Assembly (NCBI GenBank): GCA_030690925.1
Contig: JAUYFO010000037.1
Coordinates: forward strand, 1 to 13,983
DNA from: Candidatus Moraniibacteriota bacterium
GTDB lineage: Bacteria; Patescibacteriota; Minisyncoccia; Moranbacterales; UBA1568
Length of the DNA: 13,983 nucleotides
Direction: 5' to 3'
Shown here: in pieces, positions 6,651-13,296 of the stretch
Numbering within the stretch: the stretch's first letter is position 1
How the letters are laid out: each line of letters begins with the position of its first letter
Translations under genes and position numbers: made by a program
The notes under the pieces: generated by a model
The model's input: the letters and a program-made list of their open reading frames with translations, nothing else
What the model was told of the DNA's origin: nothing
Databases searched by the model: none

Positions 6651-7529
6651 ATGCTTTCTGCTATGACTCCCCTCGTTCCTCTGGTTGGCATCGTAGTGCT
6701 CAATTTTAATGGTCAGGATTGTCTTTCGCGCTCTCTGGCTTCGCTTAAGGGTCTGTGTTACCCATGTTTCTTTGTTGTGGTAGTGGACAATGCTTCCACT
6801 GATGACTCTCTCGCTCTAGCAAAGAGGAACTTTCCTCAGTATCAGTATTTGACTCGGCAAGAAAACAGTGGTTTCGCTAGCGGCATGAACACGGGTATCC
6901 GGTATGTTCTCAAGCAGGGCGCAGCATTCATTTGGTTACTGAATAATGATGCTTGGGTGGAGCCAAACACCCTCTCCTTGTTGATTGCTGAAGCGTCACG
7001 AAACGAGTTAGCGGCTCTGTGGAGCCCAATTATTCTTGATCCTGTGACTAAAGCGCGGTGGTTTGCCAAGGGACAAATTGATGCTCTGCGGATGCGCGCT
7101 CTTCATCAGTTACCAACCAAAGCTGAACTCGCCGCTTCTTCCTATGAGAGTGCTTTCCTCACGGGCTGTGCTCTCCTTGTGAGGAGCGCTGTTTTGGAGC
7201 AAGTCGGCCTCTTGGATGAGCGCTTTTTCCTGTATTATGAAGATGTTGACTTTTCCCTACGTGTCAGAGCCGCTGGTTTCCAGGGAAGGGTCGTCCCAGG
7301 AGCCACGGTGTGGCATACAGAGCAGAGTGCCATGAATCCGGAAAAATTGTACCACTTGGTACTTTCGGGACTGCTTTTTTTCGAAAAATGGGCCTCTTTC
7401 TGGCAAAAACCATACTTTTTGGTATATACTACCTTGCGGAGGCTCAAAAATTTTTTTGATGAAGTGCGAGGGAGGGACGAAGCACGAGCGGTGCGGCGGG
7501 CATACGATGATTTTTACCATGGCCACTAA
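6651..7529 (+). CDS. Family 2 glycosyltransferase (WbbL/rhamnosyltransferase-like)
   Basis: This is a predicted inverting GT-A glycosyltransferase that adds a sugar from a nucleotide donor to a growing glycan. In the 292-residue product the fold begins at VGIVVLNFNG (12-21). It carries VVVDNASTDDS (43-53), the NSGFASGMNTG block (72-82), the DxD-equivalent LLNNDAWV (96-103), a GCALLVRSAVLEQVGLLDERFF acceptor-side block (172-193) and the catalytic EDVD (197-200), followed by WH (221-222). All are standard for this subfamily. ATG 6651 is used; ATG 6663 is equally possible. The C-terminus has a hydrophobic stretch then a basic tail, consistent with membrane association. It overlaps the start of the next gene. 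Confidence 0.9.
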   Translation: MLSAMTPLVPLVGIVVLNFNGQDCLSRSLASLKGLCYPCFFVVVVDNASTDDSLALAKRNFPQYQYLTRQENSGFASGMNTGIRYVLKQGAAFIWLLNNDAWVEPNTLSLLIAEASRNELAALWSPIILDPVTKARWFAKGQIDALRMRALHQLPTKAELAASSYESAFLTGCALLVRSAVLEQVGLLDERFFLYYEDVDFSLRVRAAGFQGRVVPGATVWHTEQSAMNPEKLYHLVLSGLLFFEKWASFWQKPYFLVYTTLRRLKNFFDEVRGRDEARAVRRAYDDFYHGH

Positions 7530-8313
7530 CCCTCATATTTCGCTGGTGTTCGTCAATTACCATAGCATATGGCAGTTGTCTTTGGCGTTGCGACAACTCT
7601 TTCATCTTGAGAGCAATCACGATTTTTTTGAGGTCATTGTCGTTAATAATGATCATCGTGAGGCACGGGCCCTGGCGCGGCTAGCTAGGAAGTTTCCTAT
7701 TAGGCTTTTAGAACAGGAACGGAATCTAGGATTTGGTCGGGCAGCCAACATTGGTGCTGCTTCGGCACGGGGCAGCATCCTTGGTTTTCTCAATCCTGAT
7801 ACCGTGTGGCAAAAGGAAAGCCTCCGTCGTATCGAGAGTACCTTTCAGGAACACAGTAATGGTCAGATCCTGGGTCTTTGGCTCATGAACGCACAGGGAG
7901 AGCGGGAACCTTTTAGTGCTGGAGTGGCGCCGACCCTCTGGCAACTGGTACGAAGCAACTTCTTCCCTTTTCTGGTTCGGCAAGATTTACTGCAGGACGC
8001 CCCCTGTGACTGGGTGAGCGGGGGCGGACTTTTCATAGAAAAACGGATTTTTCAAGAACTGCAGGGCTTTGATGAGCGATTTTTTCTCTATTTTGAGGAT
8101 GTCGATCTGTGCCTGCGAGCAAAAGAACAAGGGGTGCTCATCGTCTCTGAACCACGATTCACCCTGCTTCACCATGGTGGGAAAAGTTTTGTTTCACGGG
8201 AACTGCAAAAAAGCCTTTTCTACAGCTCTCAGATACGGTATTTTGAAAAACACCGGCCGTTTTTTGAAGTGTTTTGTGTCCGTTTGTTTCATTTCTTTTT
8301 CCGTCACGCTTAA
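7507..8313 (+). CDS. Family 2 glycosyltransferase
   Basis: This second GT-A glycosyltransferase has the same layout as its upstream neighbour: ISLVFVNYHS (11-20), VIVVNNDHRE (43-52), RNLGFGRAANIG (72-83), the DxD-equivalent FLNPDTV (94-100), WVSGGGLFIEK (169-179) and the catalytic EDVD (197-200), then HHGG (222-225). The first diphosphate-binding motif reads VVNND instead of VDNAS. ATG 7507 gives 268 residues, and ATG 7519 (264 residues) is nearly as good. Longer versions from TTG 7456 or ATG 7459 add an unrelated, Cys- and Gly-rich N-terminus and are disfavoured. It overlaps the previous gene by 11-23 bases and is followed 3 bases later by the next, so coupling is likely. The two transferases probably arose by duplication and divergence. 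Confidence 0.88.
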   Translation: MIFTMATNPHISLVFVNYHSIWQLSLALRQLFHLESNHDFFEVIVVNNDHREARALARLARKFPIRLLEQERNLGFGRAANIGAASARGSILGFLNPDTVWQKESLRRIESTFQEHSNGQILGLWLMNAQGEREPFSAGVAPTLWQLVRSNFFPFLVRQDLLQDAPCDWVSGGGLFIEKRIFQELQGFDERFFLYFEDVDLCLRAKEQGVLIVSEPRFTLLHHGGKSFVSRELQKSLFYSSQIRYFEKHRPFFEVFCVRLFHFFFRHA

Positions 8314-8316
8314 GAT

Positions 8317-9597
8317 ATGCGCTTGTTTTTTTTCTGCTACTTCCTTTTCCTTCCTTTTCAGTGGGCGCTCTCACCTCTGCCGGGTGTTGATTTGGCGCTG
8401 ATTCGTCTCGCGACGATCACTCTTATACTGCTGTGGCTTATCCGGGGACTTGTTTTAAAAAGACTATCCCTTCCTTTTGATGTCCCCACTTTTTTACTTT
8501 CAGCTTTTCTGCTGTGGGCCAGTAGTTCACTGTTGTGGGCCGACAATACTCTGTTTGGAGTCAGGAAGGCTTTGTTTCTTTTTTCTTTTCTCCCCCTCTT
8601 CTTTATCCTTGTGGCCTGGCTCAAGGAATATCCGGCGGAGCGAACAGTTTTGCTTCGGGCCTTTGTGGTCGGGGCTTTTCTTGCGGCTTTAAGTGGTCTC
8701 GTGTTCTTTTTCCTCCAGTTTTTGTTTGGCCCTGAGCCGATCTTTGCTTTTCTCACCACCACCATCCTCCCCTTTTTTCTGGGGACCACTTTTGGTCAGA
8801 CGGTGGCGAACTATCCCAGTCTTCTGGTGAATATTTCGGGGGTGACCCTTTTGCGGGCTTCGGGAGTGTTTCCTGACCCACATATGTTTTCGCTTTACCT
8901 CGGTATGGCTATTCCGGTTGCCGGCATATGGTGGTGGCGGGTGACGACTCACAAAACCTGGTGGCTCATTATATTCCTAACCATTCTTCTGGCTGACCTC
9001 CTGTCTTTTTCTCGTGGGGGGTATGTGGGGCTCATCTGTGGTACGATTATATTTTTTCTTGGTATTCGTTCGCGACTGCGTTTTGAAAAACGCTCTGCTC
9101 TATTGCTTGTGATGGGGCTGATTATTCTGGGGACACTTCTTAGTAGTAGCCCTCTTGGCTCACGATTCTTCTCGAGTTTCTCACGACAGGACGGATCTAA
9201 CATTGAGCGTTTGCGCTTATGGCAAGAAGCCGTGCTTCATATCGGAGAACGTCCCCTGTCTGGAGTGGGCCTGGGCAACTATCCGCTTTTAGTGAAGCCG
9301 AGTGCTTTGTATCGTGAGCCCATTTATGCCCACAATCTTTTTCTGGATATTGCGGTCGAACTCGGTCTTATTGGACTTGCGCTGTTTCTCGGTGTGGTCG
9401 GTAGCGCCCTACTCTGGGCTGGGCGTGCTTGGAAAGGGGCAGCACTCCCTTCCGCTTTTGCAGTCATTGTTTCCCTAGCAGTATTTCTTGGGCACGCTTT
9501 TTTTGAAACCCCCCTCTTCTCGGTCCACGTCCTCCCAGTACTCCTTCTTTTCTTGGCTATCGGTGTATCATACAAGTATCATGCTCTCTCTTCGTAA
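8317..9597 (+). CDS. O-antigen ligase/polymerase-like membrane protein (Wzy_C family)
   Basis: This 426-residue integral membrane protein has about 10-12 hydrophobic segments and belongs to the WaaL/Wzy_C type, which transfers or polymerises undecaprenyl-linked glycans outside the membrane. It has FSRGGYVGL (231-239), a hydrophilic loop containing RLRLWQEAVLHI and ERPLSGVGLGNY (311-322), and AHNLFLDIAVELGLIG (338-353), the family hallmark. The long loop (about 284-338) lies between helices as expected for the catalytic region. The first residues (MRLFFFCYFLFLP) are coded through a T8 run that stays in frame. The gene starts three bases after the previous stop and overlaps the next gene by 17 bases. 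Whether it acts as ligase or polymerase cannot be decided from sequence; a role in glycosylating pili or S-layer protein is also possible. Confidence 0.85.
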   Translation: MRLFFFCYFLFLPFQWALSPLPGVDLALIRLATITLILLWLIRGLVLKRLSLPFDVPTFLLSAFLLWASSSLLWADNTLFGVRKALFLFSFLPLFFILVAWLKEYPAERTVLLRAFVVGAFLAALSGLVFFFLQFLFGPEPIFAFLTTTILPFFLGTTFGQTVANYPSLLVNISGVTLLRASGVFPDPHMFSLYLGMAIPVAGIWWWRVTTHKTWWLIIFLTILLADLLSFSRGGYVGLICGTIIFFLGIRSRLRFEKRSALLLVMGLIILGTLLSSSPLGSRFFSSFSRQDGSNIERLRLWQEAVLHIGERPLSGVGLGNYPLLVKPSALYREPIYAHNLFLDIAVELGLIGLALFLGVVGSALLWAGRAWKGAALPSAFAVIVSLAVFLGHAFFETPLFSVHVLPVLLLFLAIGVSYKYHALSS

Positions 9598-10864
9598 CAA
9601 TTGGGCGTTTCTTAGTTTACTCTCTGTCATTATCCTGCTTCCCTGGGCTGGTGAGAAAATAGTTTTTTTTGGGCTGCCATTGTATCTACCCGAGCTTGCG
9701 ATACTGCTGGCGAGCTTTTTCTTTTTTCGCAAGCTAGGACAGCGGTTGCTGGTGCCAGACGGTTTTATTCTTTTTGGTTTACTGCTTTTTTGTGGTGGAG
9801 CTCTACTCTCATTTTTCTTCAACCCCCTTTCTCTTACCGGTCTCGGGATGCTCAAGTCCTGGTTCTTTTTCCCCGTACTGCTTGGGTGGTTCCTGTGGCA
9901 GACACTGAGAGTGACCAAAGAGTATGACCTCGTTCTCTCTACGTGGCTCCTGGTGTTGCTTGGTATAGCGGTACGCAGCCTTTCTTTCCTTTTCGCGGGA
10001 GACCTGACCTACGATGGTCGTTTGGCTGGCGACTATACTTCTCCAAATTTTTTGGCTATTATCATGGCTCCGGCACCACTGCTTATAGCTTACTTTTTTC
10101 TTGCGCCTACGACTTTACGCCAGGATTCGTGGTGGCGGATCATTTTTCTCAGCATCAGTTTTCCGGCAGTGCTGTTCGTTCTTTTCGCCACACATTCGTA
10201 CGGTGTCTGGTTGGGTCTGGCGCTGGCGTTCACACTCCTTTTTTTTGGTTATGGATGGACACGTTTTTCTTGGAAAGGGTGGGCTGCTGGTTCTCTCCTG
10301 ACTCTTGGTTTTTTGGCGAGCCTGGTGTTTGTAGAACACAACAACGAAAAGTGGCAAGCTCTTTTTACTCTGGATCAGCGCTCCTCGCTCACTTCGCGAG
10401 AGATGATCTGGCAAGTAGCGACACTGATTATCCGGGAACGTCCCCTTTTCGGTATCGGCGTTGGTCGTTTTCAAGAAAAATATTTGGCATATCAACAGCA
10501 CTTCCCACCGTATTTGGAATGGGCCGTGCCGGAGCCGCACAATATTTTTTTGGCGGTTTTTCTCGCCACGGGCCTTCTCGGGATATTTGGCTTTTTGCTG
10601 GTATTGGGGCGAACGCTTTTTTTTCTGGTAGAACAGTACCATGCTTCCGGTACCGAGACAGAGCAGCGACTGATACTTCTCCTTCTTTCTCTCTGGACAG
10701 TCTTTTTGATGTACGGTCTTTTTGATACCCCTTACTTCAAGAATGATCTCTCTCTGCTGTTCTTTCTTCTCTTAGCTCTGTCGCTTTCTGGAACGACACA
10801 AAAAAAGACTTCCCTATCAGTGGAAGTCTCGTCGCTTGGCAATGATTACAATTCGATTCGGTAG
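9581..10864 (+). CDS. O-antigen ligase/polymerase-like membrane protein (Wzy_C family), second copy
   Basis: This 427-residue polytopic membrane protein is a paralogue of the preceding gene. It shows RLAGDYTSPNFLA (147-159), THSYGVWLGL (204-213) where the neighbour has FSRGGYVGL, RERPLFGIGVGRF (285-297) and PHNIFLAVFLATGLLG (319-334). ATG 9581 is used because the upstream open frame to 9488 starts at TTG inside the previous gene and encodes non-membrane sequence. The final 20 residues are hydrophilic, and their codons double as the terminator of the converging operon. The stop overlaps that operon's last gene by 19 bases. One of the pair may polymerise and the other ligate; this is inference. 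Confidence 0.83.
   Translation: MLSLRNNWAFLSLLSVIILLPWAGEKIVFFGLPLYLPELAILLASFFFFRKLGQRLLVPDGFILFGLLLFCGGALLSFFFNPLSLTGLGMLKSWFFFPVLLGWFLWQTLRVTKEYDLVLSTWLLVLLGIAVRSLSFLFAGDLTYDGRLAGDYTSPNFLAIIMAPAPLLIAYFFLAPTTLRQDSWWRIIFLSISFPAVLFVLFATHSYGVWLGLALAFTLLFFGYGWTRFSWKGWAAGSLLTLGFLASLVFVEHNNEKWQALFTLDQRSSLTSREMIWQVATLIIRERPLFGIGVGRFQEKYLAYQQHFPPYLEWAVPEPHNIFLAVFLATGLLGIFGFLLVLGRTLFFLVEQYHASGTETEQRLILLLLSLWTVFLMYGLFDTPYFKNDLSLLFFLLLALSLSGTTQKKTSLSVEVSSLGNDYNSIR
10800..10829 (-). terminator. Rho-independent terminator of the minus-strand operon
   Basis: Eight-base arms AGACTTCC (10806-10813) and GGAAGTCT (10822-10829) flank an 8-base loop. Read on the minus strand, the stem is followed by seven T (10800-10806 is A on the plus strand). 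It lies 16 bases past the minus-strand stop at 10846 and wholly inside the coding sequence of the second ligase-like gene. Confidence 0.75.
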
Positions 10865-11979
10865 AGTTTCTTGCTGACTCGATCGGTAAAGTAGAGAGCA
10901 TCTTCGCTTGTAGGCAGGAAGAGATCGTTACTGTCGAAAGCCATGGTATTTTCTTTGAGTTCGATTAGGCGCGTTTTCTTGCCAGTGGTGATGTCGACTT
11001 TCCAAAAAGTATCCTTTGTGTAGAGAGGCTTCTCGAAGTAGTCGTTGGGCAAGAGGGTTCCTTCTGGCAAGGAGCCGGGAAGCGCATAGTAAAGAGTCTT
11101 GCTATCATCAGACCAGACAGTCTTGGAGATAAGGGTAGGGAGGGACAGGTTTCTTACCTCACCATTTTTTGTTACTAGGCGGAGGGAGAAATCATTGCCC
11201 TTATCAGTCATGCTTCCGCTTGCCAAAACGTATTCACCATCCGGTGACCAGGAATAATCAGCTCCGAAAAACCCAGTACTTACCATACGCCGACCTTCTC
11301 CGAGAGCACTGACTGTTTCCAGAGGAGAACTGTACTGGATGGCTGAACGAGCCCAGAAAGAGACGAAGTTGCTCTGGGGTACAGGAGTGAGGAAGAAATC
11401 CTTTGCTCCGAGGTCGGCCAATTTTTTCCAATCACTGCCATCGGCATTGGCGCTGTTCATGGTGCGCTTGTTGGTCACCGGATCGGTGTATTGGTAAAAA
11501 ATCTTTTCTCCGAAGTTGTCCCAAGCCAGGCGCCCAATCTCGGGCTTCAGCGGCACCAGCGTCTTGTTGCCAAGGCTGATAGAATACCAGAGCGTGCCGC
11601 CGCTGCGTTGTTTGAGGAGTATTAATACCCTATCTTTTTTGGCTGACCAGAGGACCCTGGTAGCTTCGCCAGGGAGGTTGCTCATGAGGATGACCTTGTT
11701 TTTTCCATCCCGGTTAGCTTTTTTGAGTGCCTGGTCGTCCCCAGAATAGTAGAAGATTTCGTTGTCATCACTCATTGTGGCTCCGAGTACGCTTTCGTTT
11801 AAGACATTCTCGGCTATCCCCGTAGCGAAAGGAGCATCCCCTACACCCTCAGCTATTTTTTTGGAGGGGTCGGCCAACGGGGAGTTGACGTTGTTTTTGA
11901 AAATGAGGTTATAGGCGGCCAGAAAGATGAGGACGAGCACCAGAAGACTGAGAGAAAAGAAAAAAATATTTTTAGCCAT
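10846..11979 (-). CDS. Membrane-anchored TolB/PD40-like beta-propeller protein
   Basis: No specific function is recognised. Reading from ATG 11979, the 377-residue product has one N-terminal membrane helix (about 5-27), a short linker, and a beta-strand-rich extracytoplasmic domain. That domain has blades typical of TolB/PD40 propellers: NEIFYYSG (73-80), LWSAKKDRVLILL (110-122), YSWSPDGEYVLASG (242-255) and VWSDDSKTLYYAL (288-300). The WSPDG-type motif is the clearest. A TTG at 12015 would add 12 residues and is less likely. It lies 41 bases after the peptidase gene in the same operon, so a shared role at the cell surface is likely, for example as a binding scaffold. It converges on, and overlaps by 19 bases, the last glycan gene. 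Confidence 0.75.
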   Translation of the reverse strand: MAKNIFFFSLSLLVLVLIFLAAYNLIFKNNVNSPLADPSKKIAEGVGDAPFATGIAENVLNESVLGATMSDDNEIFYYSGDDQALKKANRDGKNKVILMSNLPGEATRVLWSAKKDRVLILLKQRSGGTLWYSISLGNKTLVPLKPEIGRLAWDNFGEKIFYQYTDPVTNKRTMNSANADGSDWKKLADLGAKDFFLTPVPQSNFVSFWARSAIQYSSPLETVSALGEGRRMVSTGFFGADYSWSPDGEYVLASGSMTDKGNDFSLRLVTKNGEVRNLSLPTLISKTVWSDDSKTLYYALPGSLPEGTLLPNDYFEKPLYTKDTFWKVDITTGKKTRLIELKENTMAFDSNDLFLPTSEDALYFTDRVSKKLYRIEL

Positions 11980-12020
11980 ACGATTCGCAAAAATAACAGA
12001 AGGTAAATCCTTCAAAAATA

Positions 12021-13169
12021 CTAGGGAAAGACGAGGTGGATATGGTTAGCACCATTACCAGAACAACCGACGTTGATTCCGGATTTTTCACACATAGACG
12101 AGGCATTACCAGCCGGGGCAGCAGCGCCTGCCGCAACGAAGGCATCAAGGAGAGCTTGAGTTACGGGCGCGATGTCGATAGCTTGACCAGTGTAGTGATT
12201 GGACTTGAGGGCATGAGGGCCACCAGCTATACTCGTGATAGTGAATTGTTTTGTTTGTCCGACCGTTTTGATAGCATTGAGCATAGTTTCGCTGGGACGG
12301 ACTATATTATCAGCACAGCCGCTTGTCCCTTGAGAGGCGCATGAGGGACCAGCAATACAAGCAGCCATAGTTTTCCCTGCGGCAACGTCCTGGATATTCT
12401 TTTTTGGGGTTACCTGACCGCTGAGACTACTACAGCTTCCATTACCAGCGAGGGTAACGTTACCGAGTGCAAGGATATCTTTTGCCAGCTGAACAGCGGC
12501 TGCCGAAGGAGGAAGACCCACCCCAGGCTGTACCCTAGGAAGAGCAGTGGGAGCGGTTTTGGTACTACTACTGACTGCTATGGGCGGCAGGGTGGTGAGA
12601 CTGACATTGACCAGATCAGGATTGATGACATAGAGCACCAGCCAAGCTGCCAGGGCGATAACCAATCCAATCAAAGCATCGGCGATGACGCTCTTGGCAC
12701 TACTCATGGCCGCAGTATTACCGGCGCTGGTCAGGTACATGAAGCCACCGATGGTGATCATGAGGACGGCCGAAAGAGTAACCACGATCAAGGCTATCTT
12801 GTAGATAGCCTTGATGTAGCCTGGCAAGTCGCTGCCGAGACCATCTGTGCCTGGGATTTTTTCCAGAAGCTGATAGTTGAGTCCACCAGAGGCGCTGGTC
12901 GGTTTTGCTACACAGCAGTTGCGAGAATATGTTAATTCTGGCATATCGCCCTTCGCTGGTGTTACTAAATCAGTACAGGTGTCTAGTTTAATATAGCCAC
13001 CATTAACACAAGGGGTTCCGGGGTCGAATTGTTGACATGTTGCCCTATCTTGCTTGGCAGCGCACTGGACATCGGTGAGACCGGCCGCATGAGTTTCTGG
13101 GGAAAAGACAAACATCGCCATGAAGAGTCCAAAGAGCACGAGCCCAAAAATTTTTGTATTTCTTTTCAT
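12021..13169 (-). CDS. Secreted VirB2/TrbC-like protein with C-terminal M15-like peptidase domain
   Basis: The 382-residue product starts with a signal peptide (MKRNTKIFGLVLFGLFMAMF, cleavage probably after THAA, near 29). Next is a region with six cysteines (36, 45, 54, 65, 85, 86), likely disulfide-bonded. Two hydrophobic helices follow (about 118-147 and 158-184) with the pattern GGFMYLTSAGN, GLVIALAAWLVLYVINPDL seen in VirB2/TrbC-like pilins of Patescibacteria. A Ser/Pro/Ala-rich linker (about 195-225) leads to a C-terminal domain with SxHxxGxAxD (S323, H325, G328, D332) and a terminal HIH (376-378), the zinc-ligand pattern of M15/VanY-like or LAS-type peptidases. Six more cysteines lie in this part. 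No clear catalytic Glu before HIH is seen, so activity is uncertain. It is first in a two-gene operon. Confidence 0.82.
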   Translation of the reverse strand: MKRNTKIFGLVLFGLFMAMFVFSPETHAAGLTDVQCAAKQDRATCQQFDPGTPCVNGGYIKLDTCTDLVTPAKGDMPELTYSRNCCVAKPTSASGGLNYQLLEKIPGTDGLGSDLPGYIKAIYKIALIVVTLSAVLMITIGGFMYLTSAGNTAAMSSAKSVIADALIGLVIALAAWLVLYVINPDLVNVSLTTLPPIAVSSSTKTAPTALPRVQPGVGLPPSAAAVQLAKDILALGNVTLAGNGSCSSLSGQVTPKKNIQDVAAGKTMAACIAGPSCASQGTSGCADNIVRPSETMLNAIKTVGQTKQFTITSIAGGPHALKSNHYTGQAIDIAPVTQALLDAFVAAGAAAPAGNASSMCEKSGINVGCSGNGANHIHLVFP

Positions 13170-13195
13170 AAAAAAACAAGGGATAACTATTTGCT

Positions 13196-13204
13196 ATTAT
13201 ATCA
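13196..13204 (-). promoter_or_regulatory. Promoter of the pilin-like/peptidase operon, extended -10
   Basis: The minus strand reads TGATATAAT, again a perfect TGnTATAAT. No -35 is seen at normal spacing, where the terminator palindrome lies. Transcription would start near 13189, about 20 bases before the ATG at 13169. Confidence 0.6.
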
Positions 13205-13213
13205 TATCTTGGC

Positions 13214-13247
13214 AAAAAAAATCCTTGGATGCATCCAAGGATTTTTT
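13214..13247 (-). terminator. Rho-independent terminator after ribonucleotide reductase
   Basis: Positions 13216-13247 form a perfect 32-base palindrome centred on TGCA, with stem ATCCTTGGA. On the minus strand it ends in a run of eight T, so it would stop transcription about 50 bases after the stop codon at 13297. The flanking A run also makes it a possible terminator on the plus strand. Confidence 0.85.
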
Positions 13248-13296
13248 AATCTTTTTCTAGTAAGCTCATGAAGCGAGAGAGGCCAATGAAACTCTA

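Noticed and set aside
8188..8197. GTTTCACGGG inside the second glycosyltransferase, resembling an arm of the dnaA palindromes
   Set aside because: It is a single arm without a partner and lies within conserved coding sequence, so it is probably chance.
8358..8789. Minus-strand open frame of 143 codons, very rich in Lys and Arg
   Set aside because: It is the complement of Leu/Phe-rich membrane-helix codons of the first ligase-like gene; the basic composition is an artefact of that.
9943..10725. Plus-strand open frame of 260 codons inside the second ligase-like gene
   Set aside because: It lies in another frame of a strongly supported membrane-protein gene, starts internally, and its Phe/Ser/Gly/Arg-rich translation resembles no domain. 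Absence of stops follows from the composition of the real gene.
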